A stretch of 26,482 bases of DNA. Origin: a virus. The position numbers and the translations under genes were made by a program. Under the pieces are notes generated by a model, which searched no databases, had not been told where the DNA came from, and was given only the letters and a program-made list of their open reading frames with translations. Below are positions 9,199 through 15,970 of the stretch, piece after piece. The stretch lies in the IMG/VR virus record IMGVR_UViG_3300030106_000608, positions 1 through 26,482 of that record; one strand, 5' to 3'. Each line of letters begins with the position of its first letter. Positions within the stretch are counted from its first letter, which is position 1.

Positions 9199-9876
9199 TT
9201 AAAGTTTAGGAGGTTTCTGTCCCCAAGCACCATACTGAGCGTCAACTTTAGGAGAAGGTGTAGGAACCGTGGGTAAAGTAGTGGCTTCATGCAGTCGTGC
9301 GCCTGATAGGTATCCCGAAGCTCCTGCTGATCCTATACTTGCTATTCCTTCTAGGAATGACGGTTTTTGTACAGGTCTGTTAATAGCGGTAATGTTTCTT
9401 TGAGATGCCATGCCAGCGTCACCTAAAGCAAGTCCTGTATTAAGAGCTTGGAACTGACGTTGTTGTTCAAGTGCTGCTAAGTATCTTCCTTCTTGTGCTG
9501 TGAATTCGTTAACAACAGCTTGAGCGGATGCTCCTCCTACACCAGCTTCTCCAGTAGCTACTGCTTGCCTTGCTAAAGCTTTACGTGTTTCCTCTGCAAT
9601 TTGCTGACGCTGTTGAAGGCTTGCTATTTGTTCTTGGGCTTCACGTTGACGCATTGCTGTTTGCTCACGCATAAGCCTTTGCTGTTCTTGTTGCATAGCA
9701 ACTGCTTGCGCTCGTTCTTGCGCTCTTGCTGTTTGCCTTTGCCCAATAAAACCTAGAGTACTACCGACTGCGCTTAATGTTGCTGAACCTGCCGCTACAC
9801 TTGCCGCTGTTACTCCTGCACCTGCCGTACCTAGAACAGCATTTCCTACTGCCGCTAACATTGGAGGAAAACACAT
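9199..9876 (-). CDS. Internal virion protein B (T7 gp14-like)
   Basis: A 225-residue protein equivalent to T7 gp14 (196 residues), which inserts in the outer membrane as the first part of the DNA ejection channel. The N-terminus MCFPPMLAAVG, then an Ala/Gly-rich hydrophobic stretch to about residue 45, resembles the MCW-Ala-rich start of T7 gp14. Residues about 48-110 form a Gln/Arg/Glu-rich coiled coil. Further on, AQAVVNEFTAQEGRYLAALE corresponds to the conserved helix before the C-terminal region, and SIGSAGASGYLSGA (about 182-195) matches the Ala/Ser/Gly segment near the end of the T7 protein. AAGGA lies about ten bases before the ATG, one of the better ribosome-binding sites here. The gap to the preceding gp13-like gene is a single base. 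Confidence 0.9.
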   Translation of the reverse strand: MCFPPMLAAVGNAVLGTAGAGVTAASVAAGSATLSAVGSTLGFIGQRQTARAQERAQAVAMQQEQQRLMREQTAMRQREAQEQIASLQQRQQIAEETRKALARQAVATGEAGVGGASAQAVVNEFTAQEGRYLAALEQQRQFQALNTGLALGDAGMASQRNITAINRPVQKPSFLEGIASIGSAGASGYLSGARLHEATTLPTVPTPSPKVDAQYGAWGQKPPKL

Positions 9877-9877
9877 A

Positions 9878-10366
9878 TTATATATCCTTGTTAAATATTA
9901 TAAACTCTTGATAGCCTTGTGGCTTTTCTCTTAGGAACTCTGCACCTACCCACTCTAACCATCTCATTGAGGTAGTGTTTTGTGTTCCAACTACATTTAC
10001 CAATCCCCTGTAGTTACCCATTAATTTCTTAATCCACTCTCTTGAATGTCTTAGGAAAGTGTTTCGGATGTTATGTATACGATCTGTACCAAGCATCCAT
10101 ACGATACCTAGATCATCACAATCTGAATCACATACACCAAAAGAACATACAAGTTTACGGTCACTCATTATTGTATAGGACTCTTTAGATTCCTTAAAGG
10201 AACTAGCAACGGCATCATACGGATGATAACCAAGTCCTATAGCTTCTAGCATATCTGGTATCCTTAAATTCTCATAAAGATGCCACATATCAAGCATGGG
10301 TAAAGCTACTCTTATATAGCAGTCATCGTAGACTACTCGTTTAAAATCCAAAAACTCATCAGGCAT
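9878..10366 (-). CDS. Internal virion protein A (T7 gp13-like), GNAT-like fold
   Basis: A 162-residue protein at the position of T7 gp13 (138 residues), a protein needed for correct assembly of the internal core. The family has a GNAT acetyltransferase-like fold that is thought to be structural in phages. Recognisable here are IVWMLGTD (88-95), FLRHSREWIKKL (104-115) and a C-terminal block NVVGTQNTTSMRWLEWVGAEF (from residue 124), which match the WMLG-D, LRHSRE and ARNT--RWL-WLGF motifs of the family. Six cysteines fall between residues 16 and 83 (Cys16, 74, 79, 83 among them); I cannot tell whether they bind metal. The ATG overlaps the last eight bases of the gp12-like gene, so translation is probably coupled. 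Confidence 0.87.
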   Translation of the reverse strand: MPDEFLDFKRVVYDDCYIRVALPMLDMWHLYENLRIPDMLEAIGLGYHPYDAVASSFKESKESYTIMSDRKLVCSFGVCDSDCDDLGIVWMLGTDRIHNIRNTFLRHSREWIKKLMGNYRGLVNVVGTQNTTSMRWLEWVGAEFLREKPQGYQEFIIFNKDI

Positions 10367-12725
10367 ATCTTTTTGAACGTGATGATATAAAGCTTTCTAC
10401 TTCCGCTGACAAGATTTTTACAGGAAGAGCAGATGATGACTTTATTTTTATCGTTACCTTATCTGGTTCACTATGTACTGGAACTCTAAATGTTCCGCTT
10501 TCTGGTGTTAGTGATCCTATGTTAAAGTCCGCACCAAGTTGTACAGGACTGTATTCGTATGTATATGTGTCCCTGTACTCTGGAGTTACCTCTACATTAA
10601 AGGAACCTGTATCGGAGTATTCAAGGGACATATTTCGTATAACTTGTTTTGTAAAATTACTTACTGACTTACCACCCCTTTCACTTGGTTGTTTAATTAA
10701 TTGATCGGAGAACTCATACTCCATTTCGTATTCATGCCCAAGATAAAAGGTTGTACTACTAAGGTCTACGTTAACAGTTGCAGAAGATGCATCTACTCTA
10801 GTTAGAGCGTAACTTGTTCCTGATTGAGTATAGACTACTGCATTAACTGGATCATATGGAATATCAGATATGGTAGTCTTTAACGTAGAAGCACTATAGG
10901 ATACAGTAAGAGCAGACGAAGCTATACGATCATCTAACAGAATGTTGTAGGTAGTATCTGCTACACCTGATTCAAAAGGAATTTTTTCTAGGTAAGTGTT
11001 AGTTGTATCCGTAAGAACTACATATAAATTACTATCGATAAAGTTACCACCTATAACCTCATGTCTAAACGTAAACTTACTCCAAGAGCTTTGTAGTTTG
11101 TCTTTGTTTTGCCAGAAATATTTATAAACGTACAAAATGTAAGGACTAGCAGATGTAGTACAAATCAATACGTTTTCGGAAGAACTACCAATAATCCTAT
11201 CAATACGATCAGGAATGTATTTAGGTACGTGTTCTGTAATTTCATTAGCATGATAGGTAGAAGATAAATCATCTACGGCAAACTCTCGTACACCTTGGCT
11301 GTTTCCTCTAGAAAACGCAAAATAAACGAATCCACCAAGAGATAGGGGTACAGGGTACTGATTAGCGGTAAAGGACGTTATAGGGCTAATATTGACGCTT
11401 TTAGGAGTAAGTAGGTCATTACCTCTAAGTGCGAACTGTGATGTCGGTGACATTAACAACAGTTTTTCTTGGAAAGGTACAGCATGATGCAGGTCGTTAA
11501 CCTCTTGGTGAGCAACTGCTACATCAATAACAGCAGAGTCTAACAGATTAATAACTGTATTCCTAAAGAAATTGTAGTATTCACCTGATTCGCTTAACAC
11601 TACATTGTCTTTGGTAAGTAGACCTAAACGATTCTTAAAGAAGAATATATCGTTAATAGTATTACTTACAAAAGATGGAGCAGGGTTACTATCGTCATCT
11701 CCTGCTGCTCTATCTGTCCAAGTTATTTCTTTAAGATCGTATGTGTTATTTAAAGTACCTGTAGGAACAAGACTAACAGGCATAAATGCAGGATTAAGAG
11801 TAGTTGCTACGTTTGGTGCAATAGCTTCTAGCCATGTACCTTCCCCTGATGTTCCGTTAGTTGCTGTAAAGTTAACATAGTAATCATCTTCAGAAAGCTC
11901 TACGTCTCCTTTAATTTTAATCTTAAAGTCATTAAAAGCCTTAGAAGGTAGATCGGTAATGTTTGCTACTTCGTTATATGCTAATCCTATACCAGTATCA
12001 CTTATCTCATCTGTTACGGAAAGCCCTACAAACGCTGAACTTTGTGATATTTGAAGTACGTTACCATCTAAAGTGGTAGTTAAACCAGCAACTCCATCAA
12101 GACCTCCAGCAGTACCTGAGTAAGTAAGGTGGCTTAAACTTGATCCAGACTTTAATACCGATAATATTTCAGAACTTTTTATTTCTGTTCCACTAGTAAT
12201 CTCAGCTTCAAAGGTAGCTCCGTTTAGTTTAATAGTATATTTAGTATCTATAGCAGCTTGCTTAATAAATATTAAAGCTTTATTAGCGACTGCTCCAGAG
12301 TTACCTGTAAGTGCAGGTACGCTTTTATTTTTATTAAGTAACCAAGTCGTATCAGCTACTGTAAGTATTTTGATAGCATCTTTAGGATTACTATCGTTAA
12401 GGTAACTACCTGAGAGTGTACTAGTAACTGTTACGTCTGTTCCGTCTACCCTCCACATTTCAACTGTATTAGATGATGGAGGTATAACTACTACGAATCG
12501 TTCATTTTCTGAACCTCTATCAATTAATCCAACAAAACTTTTATTATCTATATCAGATGTTTTAATCCGTTTAATTAACCTACTATTGGGACGTTTTACT
12601 AAACCCTCTACAACACTACTAAGTGCATTGGTTTGGCTTTCAGCCTGTCCAGCATGACGTATATTACTGGGTTGCTGAGATACACCTTGAGTAAGGTTTG
12701 GAACACTAGTATTTAGTAGAGGCAT
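10359..12725 (-). CDS. Tail tubular protein B, nozzle (T7 gp12-like)
   Basis: A 788-residue protein, nearly the length of T7 gp12 (794), which forms the hexameric nozzle at the tip of the tail. The N-terminus LLNTSVPNLTQGVSQQPSNI with QAESQTNALSSVVEGLVKRPNS is the hallmark opening of this family. FFFKNRLGLLTKDNVVLSES near residues 363-382 and the following segment FFRNTVINLLDSAVIDVAVA are also strongly conserved in tail tubular protein B. The C-terminal half is beta-rich and ends in VKILSAEVESFISSRSKRYA. The ATG lies 20 bases inside the end of the gp11-like gene; together they form the adaptor and nozzle that extend the portal. No signal peptide or membrane segment is present. I see no sign of truncation or frameshift. 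Confidence 0.96.
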   Translation of the reverse strand: MPLLNTSVPNLTQGVSQQPSNIRHAGQAESQTNALSSVVEGLVKRPNSRLIKRIKTSDIDNKSFVGLIDRGSENERFVVVIPPSSNTVEMWRVDGTDVTVTSTLSGSYLNDSNPKDAIKILTVADTTWLLNKNKSVPALTGNSGAVANKALIFIKQAAIDTKYTIKLNGATFEAEITSGTEIKSSEILSVLKSGSSLSHLTYSGTAGGLDGVAGLTTTLDGNVLQISQSSAFVGLSVTDEISDTGIGLAYNEVANITDLPSKAFNDFKIKIKGDVELSEDDYYVNFTATNGTSGEGTWLEAIAPNVATTLNPAFMPVSLVPTGTLNNTYDLKEITWTDRAAGDDDSNPAPSFVSNTINDIFFFKNRLGLLTKDNVVLSESGEYYNFFRNTVINLLDSAVIDVAVAHQEVNDLHHAVPFQEKLLLMSPTSQFALRGNDLLTPKSVNISPITSFTANQYPVPLSLGGFVYFAFSRGNSQGVREFAVDDLSSTYHANEITEHVPKYIPDRIDRIIGSSSENVLICTTSASPYILYVYKYFWQNKDKLQSSWSKFTFRHEVIGGNFIDSNLYVVLTDTTNTYLEKIPFESGVADTTYNILLDDRIASSALTVSYSASTLKTTISDIPYDPVNAVVYTQSGTSYALTRVDASSATVNVDLSSTTFYLGHEYEMEYEFSDQLIKQPSERGGKSVSNFTKQVIRNMSLEYSDTGSFNVEVTPEYRDTYTYEYSPVQLGADFNIGSLTPESGTFRVPVHSEPDKVTIKIKSSSALPVKILSAEVESFISSRSKRYA

Positions 12726-13311
12726 TATTTCTGTCTAGTACACGATAAACGGAATAGTTATCAAATATTGTAAGGTCTGCTGTTTCACTATCACTATCTA
12801 AAGCTCTAGCTTTTGCTTCGATTTCATCACGGATAGTTAGACCTTGTATTTCGGAGCTTGCTAAGAATCTACCTGCAAACTTCCTGCCAGCACGTATAGC
12901 AATGTAGTTACGGAACTGTTCTGGCATCTGAGCAAACTCTAACAGAAACACAATAGATACCTCAAGGTCTTTATCAAAAGTAGATGTATGATTCTTACGG
13001 TCGTAAAGGGATGTTCCTCTTTGAACTATATCAATATCAGTATATTTACCTACCTCGGTATCAACCCTAAGTGTATTTAAAGGTAATGTAATTTGATTAG
13101 TAACCCCATCTTTACGTAGGGTGTATTTATGTTCTGTATTAAAATGAAACCCTTCACTCTGTATTTCTCTATTGGTTTCATCCAACACGTTCTCTGCAAG
13201 GACCACATTAGCTGATCTTTGACTTCCGCTACCTAAAGAGTTAACAGGCAATTCCCCGATAACCCCTAACATAGTATTTACTGCATCTAGTTTTGTCGTG
13301 AGATTTGCCAT
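12706..13311 (-). CDS. Tail tubular protein A, adaptor (T7 gp11-like)
   Basis: A 201-residue protein, close to T7 gp11 (196), which forms a dodecameric ring between portal and nozzle and carries the tail fibres. Family features are LDAVNTMLGVIGELPVNSL (8-26), a helix with LDETNREIQSEGFHFNTEH (about 43-61), and the C-terminal helical pair around FRNYIAIRAGRKFAGRFLAS. It is the first gene after the capsid hairpin. The ATG is preceded by AT-rich sequence (TTTTAGAATT) without a Shine-Dalgarno match, although the product is needed in virions. The 3' end overlaps the gp12-like gene by 20 bases. Confidence 0.95.
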   Translation of the reverse strand: MANLTTKLDAVNTMLGVIGELPVNSLGSGSQRSANVVLAENVLDETNREIQSEGFHFNTEHKYTLRKDGVTNQITLPLNTLRVDTEVGKYTDIDIVQRGTSLYDRKNHTSTFDKDLEVSIVFLLEFAQMPEQFRNYIAIRAGRKFAGRFLASSEIQGLTIRDEIEAKARALDSDSETADLTIFDNYSVYRVLDRNNASTKY

Positions 13312-13328
13312 AATTCTAAAAGGTATTT

Positions 13329-13379
13329 GTTACCAGAGGGGGAGCAAGCTCATAAGAACCTACTCCCCCATGAGGTAAC
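13329..13379 (-). terminator. Long hairpin between capsid and tail tube genes, possible partial terminator
   Basis: On the minus strand GTTACC pairs with GGTAAC (outer 6 bp) and GGGGGAG pairs with CTCCCCC (inner 7 bp), separated by a small internal loop (TCAT against TCT) and an 18-base apical loop. It starts 12 bases after the capsid stop codon, where T7 has its terminator T-phi. The stem is strong, but only a weak U-run follows (AAATACCTTTT), so it may be a leaky terminator, an RNA-processing site or a 3' stabilising element for capsid mRNA. The structure is seen directly; the role is inferred. Confidence 0.65.
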
Positions 13380-13391
13380 GATAGGAGGAAT

Positions 13392-14456
13392 TTACTTGAT
13401 GAGTTCGATAGCACACTCAGGACGGAGGATTCCGTGACCCATTGCATACTTAGCTACGAACAGCGTACCTTGACGCTCAATCTGATATTCCGATTCGGTA
13501 GCAAGATCAAGAAGCTTGACCGTACCAACAGCAGCAGAATGACCAACAATACCTAATGTGGTAGTGAAGTCTCCGTTGTAGCCGTTGCCAGCACCGAAGG
13601 GATCATTAACAGCATTGTCATCATCACCAGAGATAGTGTTTGTGGAAGGAACATGATTGCTCTTGAAGATGTTAATTCCTGCAATTTGAGGAATGATACC
13701 TTGAGCAACAGAACCTTGTCCGCCAACATCGGTGTTAAGTGCGCTGTTTGCTACGTTAATACCAGAAGTTGCACCACCAGTAATTAGCTTGTAGTACTCT
13801 TCGGGACGAATAACGCAGAAACGACCATCACTAGGAACATCGTTTTCGTCTAGCTTTTGAGCAGAACTGAAGAGAGCGGTAATAAGCTCAGCACCAGTAG
13901 GATCGCCAGCAGCATCTGAGTCATCACCAGCGGAATAACTAGCATCAGATAGGAACTTATCTTGACCAACGTCTAGACGATCTCCACCATTTCCTGCTGT
14001 TAGATTAGCTGCTGAACGCGCGGCTCCGATAAAGGTCTTGAGTACAGCAGTATCAAAACGATTAGCAAGAGCGTTGCCCAACTCATTTGCATAGACACTA
14101 CGAATATCATAATGATTCATAACGTCATCGATGTTAGCTAGGAAGGAAGAAGCCAACAGAACTTTGTCGATGCTGATAACCTTTTCGCTTTTAGCAATGT
14201 CCGATAGGTAACTATTACCACTATCTGCAATGTTTTGACCAACTGTGTGGTACTTTGCGGAAGCAACGCCAGTTACAGGAAACTGTGCAGACTTACCGTC
14301 ACTAATAGTACGGATCGTGTGCAGAGGTTTCATAATGTTCTTTTCCTCAAATGTGGTAAGAATCTCACCACTAAACTTTTTAAGGAATAGTTCTTGATTA
14401 TCTGAGCCGCCTTGTTTAAGGCCAACCCGTGATGGAGTAGTGTCTCCGTTTGCCAT
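13392..14456 (-). CDS. Major capsid protein (T7 gp10-like)
   Basis: A 354-residue protein (T7 gp10A has 345) with the HK97-type capsid signatures of T7-like phages: GGSDNQELFLKKFSGEILTT at 16-35 (N-terminal helix), FEEKNIMKPLHTIRTISDGK (36-55), the spine-helix segment NIDDVMNHYDIRSVYANELG near 108-127 with FDTAVLKTFIGAA after it, and FCVIRPEEYYKLI in the A domain. The C-terminus AKYAMGHGILRPECAIEL also matches the family. The insert with SDAAGDPTG and the loop with SGDDDNAVNDPFGAGNG are acidic and Gly-rich, probably surface loops. Codons look richer in G and C than in the internal virion genes, as expected for a highly expressed gene. It is isolated between an upstream terminator and a downstream hairpin. 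A weak AGAAAG precedes the ATG. I see no slippery site for a gp10B-like frameshift product. Confidence 0.96.
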   Translation of the reverse strand: MANGDTTPSRVGLKQGGSDNQELFLKKFSGEILTTFEEKNIMKPLHTIRTISDGKSAQFPVTGVASAKYHTVGQNIADSGNSYLSDIAKSEKVISIDKVLLASSFLANIDDVMNHYDIRSVYANELGNALANRFDTAVLKTFIGAARSAANLTAGNGGDRLDVGQDKFLSDASYSAGDDSDAAGDPTGAELITALFSSAQKLDENDVPSDGRFCVIRPEEYYKLITGGATSGINVANSALNTDVGGQGSVAQGIIPQIAGINIFKSNHVPSTNTISGDDDNAVNDPFGAGNGYNGDFTTTLGIVGHSAAVGTVKLLDLATESEYQIERQGTLFVAKYAMGHGILRPECAIELIK

Positions 14457-14569
14457 AATATGGTCTTTCTATGTTTGAATGTGTTTAACTATTAAGTTGT
14501 AATTTCTACCTAGCGTCTGGAAGTTATCCACCTCAATGGGCTTCTACTACTCAATGTATAATTACGATC
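14457..14569 (-). promoter_or_regulatory. Capsid gene leader, presumed to contain a promoter
   Basis: About 113 bases without an ORF lie between the U-tract of an intrinsic terminator and the capsid ATG. Because that terminator should stop upstream transcription, a promoter is expected here. I could not identify one firmly: no good match to a T7-class 23-base promoter is visible, and the sigma70-like hexamers (TTGAGG with TAGGTA 18 bases later) are weak. A small inverted repeat, AACTTAATAGTT, lies near the middle. The call is by context only. Confidence 0.3.
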
Positions 14570-14624
14570 AAAAAAAAATAAAACCCCCCACCAAGGAGAA
14601 AGAAAGCAAAACCTTGATGAGGGG
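14570..14624 (-). terminator. Strong intrinsic terminator upstream of the capsid gene
   Basis: On the minus strand CCCCTCATCAAGG pairs fully with CCTTGGTGGGGGG (13 pairs, two of them G-U), enclosing a 15-base pyrimidine-rich loop, and is followed directly by TTTTATTTTTTTTT. Stem and U-tract form a textbook Rho-independent terminator for minus-strand transcripts. In the plus-strand sense the two G-U pairs become C-A mismatches and no U-tract follows, so the element is oriented. It lies about 55 bases after the lipoprotein stop codon and about 115 bases before the capsid ATG. Confidence 0.88.
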
Positions 14625-14679
14625 CATGATAGGTAATACCAAACCAATAATACTAACTAAAAATCTTCATATAGTAGGA

Positions 14680-14925
14680 CTATTCTTCTTCGGGTTCCAA
14701 AGCACCCATATGATGTCCTTCGGGATATTCAACCTTATTTGCTGATAACTCCCACTCTTCTCCGTTCCAAAAGTATACTTTACCCTTTACCTTTGGGCCT
14801 ACTCTTAGAATCTGACTTTGAGAGTCCACGAAGACTACCCTCGTGTTCCCGCATCCGCTCAAGAAAACGCTCGCGATCAGGACTGATAGGAGCATCTTTA
14901 GCTTTGACTGGTTTTTTAACTTCAC
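14680..14925 (-). CDS. Lipoprotein nested in the preceding gene (outer-membrane spanin candidate)
   Basis: An 81-residue protein with a clear type II signal peptide: basic n-region (KLKNQSKLK), hydrophobic core MLLSVLIASVFL and lipobox LSGC with the lipidated Cys25. The mature part (about 57 residues) has RVVFVDSQSQILRVGPKVKG, then YFWNGEEWELSANKVEYPEG, and an acidic end. I recall similar small lipoproteins in marine podoviruses, without a proven function. The first 146 bases lie inside the 68-residue gene in another frame, the classic arrangement of Rz1 within Rz, so an outer-membrane spanin role is a reasonable inference. It lacks the Pro-rich stretch common in Rz1. The start is GTG at 14925, with an in-frame stop just before it; an ATG at 14895 would remove the basic n-region and is less likely. 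Confidence 0.75.
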   Translation of the reverse strand: MKLKNQSKLKMLLSVLIASVFLSGCGNTRVVFVDSQSQILRVGPKVKGKVYFWNGEEWELSANKVEYPEGHHMGALEPEEE

Positions 14926-14986
14926 GGATTACGTTTTTAAATAGTGCATTAAATAAACTTTGTAGGATAGCTATAACTATCTTCAC
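14780..14986 (-). CDS. Small basic protein overlapping a lipoprotein gene (lysis cassette candidate)
   Basis: A 68-residue protein starting with GTG, which overlaps the stop of the holin-like gene (GTGA). Residues 1-20 (KIVIAILQSLFNALFKNVI) form a hydrophobic to amphipathic helix that may sit in or on the membrane. The rest is highly charged (SPDRERFLERMREHEGSLRG) and ends in a Ser/Lys/Gly tail. The lipoprotein gene is embedded in its second half in another frame. By position it would be the inner-membrane partner of a spanin pair, but it is short, the membrane segment is weak and no coiled coil is evident, so this role is uncertain. That it is a real gene is supported by the four-base overlap and by its place in a compact cassette. 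Confidence 0.6.
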   Translation of the reverse strand: MKIVIAILQSLFNALFKNVIREVKKPVKAKDAPISPDRERFLERMREHEGSLRGLSKSDSKSRPKGKG

Positions 14987-15159
14987 TTTTCTTTAGCTTT
15001 ACCTACGTTTATTGCGAGTGTATCGATTAGTGCATATAACTTTTTAACAATGCCATCATCCTTTGGGGTAGGAGTTAAAGCGGCTACTGCTGAAGCCAAT
15101 GCTACTGCTGATGTGAGGATAAGGACAATGCCTTCCCAGTTTGATTGTACGAATTCCAT
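14983..15159 (-). CDS. Small membrane protein, holin-like (58 residues)
   Basis: Translating the gap after the scaffold gene gives an uninterrupted ORF: MEFVQSNWEGIVLILTSAV, then a hydrophobic Ala-rich helix to about residue 29, TPTPKDDGIVKKLYALIDTL, and a basic end LAINVGKAKEK. One membrane segment (about 10-29) followed by the TPTPKDD motif and an amphipathic helix ending in NVGKAK is a pattern I remember from small phage proteins often called holin. Holins make the inner-membrane lesion that starts lysis; here this is inferred from topology and neighbours. It starts five bases after the scaffold stop, without a Shine-Dalgarno match, and its TGA overlaps the GTG of the next gene. Short length would hide it from many gene finders. 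Confidence 0.72.
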   Translation of the reverse strand: MEFVQSNWEGIVLILTSAVALASAVAALTPTPKDDGIVKKLYALIDTLAINVGKAKEK

Positions 15160-15164
15160 AATAT

Positions 15165-15968
15165 TTAAAAGTTACTTACTTTGAGCCTTCTGTCAACCTC
15201 TGCATGATATGCTTTGTCTCCTGATTTATAACGTGGATCACTCATAGCTGCTCTTACAGCTTGCATATCACTAAAAGGAGTTACACCAGCACCGCTAGTG
15301 TTGCCCATAGTAAGGTTAGGTTGTGATGTTCCTGATTTATAACGAGCATACAGACCACTAACTGCCATTTTAGCAGCATTAATATCCAGTCCTTCTACTA
15401 CGTTGTTGTAAGCTTCTAGCTCGTTTGGTTGTAAGTTTTGTACTGCCCACTCTCCCATCTGTTCGTACTCACCATTAGCCGCCCCTTTAATTTCTGTTGT
15501 TCGTTGAGTGGTAAGAGCTTGTTGACCAGCAATATAACTATTAACAATATCTTCACTAATCCCAAACTCAGCTAATGTTTCATATGTGTCCTTAGAAAGC
15601 TCTCCGTTTCCGTGAAACTCTTCAGATGCATACGTAAGAACTTCAGATGTGTTTACCTCTACAGTTTCTTCACCATTTTCGTTGGTAGTAGTTTCTTCTT
15701 TACCTTGCGATAATTTAGTTTCTAGTTCCTGATACGAATTAACAAGGTCTTCAATACTGTTAAACTTATCAGGTAATCCATCAGGTCGTTCACCTTGACC
15801 AAGCTTTAATGAGTTATCTTCTAACTCTTGCTCCTCTGCTACTTCCCCTTCTTCTTGGGAGTCTGTAGCGATATGATCAGGTTGCGGTTGTTCCTCTACT
15901 GTTTTGGAAGCTGGTTCAATCTCCCCTTGTGTGGGTTCATTAATTTCTACTGTAGTTAGTTCTGCCAT
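15165..15968 (-). CDS. Capsid assembly scaffolding protein (T7 gp9-like)
   Basis: A 267-residue acidic protein between portal and capsid, the place of T7 gp9 (307 residues). Scaffolds guide assembly of the procapsid and leave it before DNA packaging. The first about 60 residues are extremely acidic and low in complexity (Glu, Gln, Thr). RPDGLPDKFNSIEDLVNSYQ near 62-81 followed by ELETKL is the conserved core of podoviral scaffolds. The C-terminal quarter contains DMQAVRAAMSDPRYKSGDKA and YHAEVDRRLKVSNF, a short basic helix-turn-helix-like tail that in this family binds the capsid protein. GAGGA precedes the ATG at good distance, and the gene begins two bases after the portal stop. Confidence 0.9.
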   Translation of the reverse strand: MAELTTVEINEPTQGEIEPASKTVEEQPQPDHIATDSQEEGEVAEEQELEDNSLKLGQGERPDGLPDKFNSIEDLVNSYQELETKLSQGKEETTTNENGEETVEVNTSEVLTYASEEFHGNGELSKDTYETLAEFGISEDIVNSYIAGQQALTTQRTTEIKGAANGEYEQMGEWAVQNLQPNELEAYNNVVEGLDINAAKMAVSGLYARYKSGTSQPNLTMGNTSGAGVTPFSDMQAVRAAMSDPRYKSGDKAYHAEVDRRLKVSNF

Positions 15969-15970
15969 CG

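Noticed and set aside
13380-13400. A gp10B-like ribosomal frameshift at the end of the capsid gene
   Set aside because: No slippery heptamer is visible before the stop, and the other frame carries no conserved extension.
14662-14680. Element CCTACTATATGAAGA on the minus strand resembling SP6/T7-class promoters
   Set aside because: Only the ACTATA core and a GAAGA-like end match, I saw no convincing second copy elsewhere, and a start here would run into the terminator within about 100 bases.
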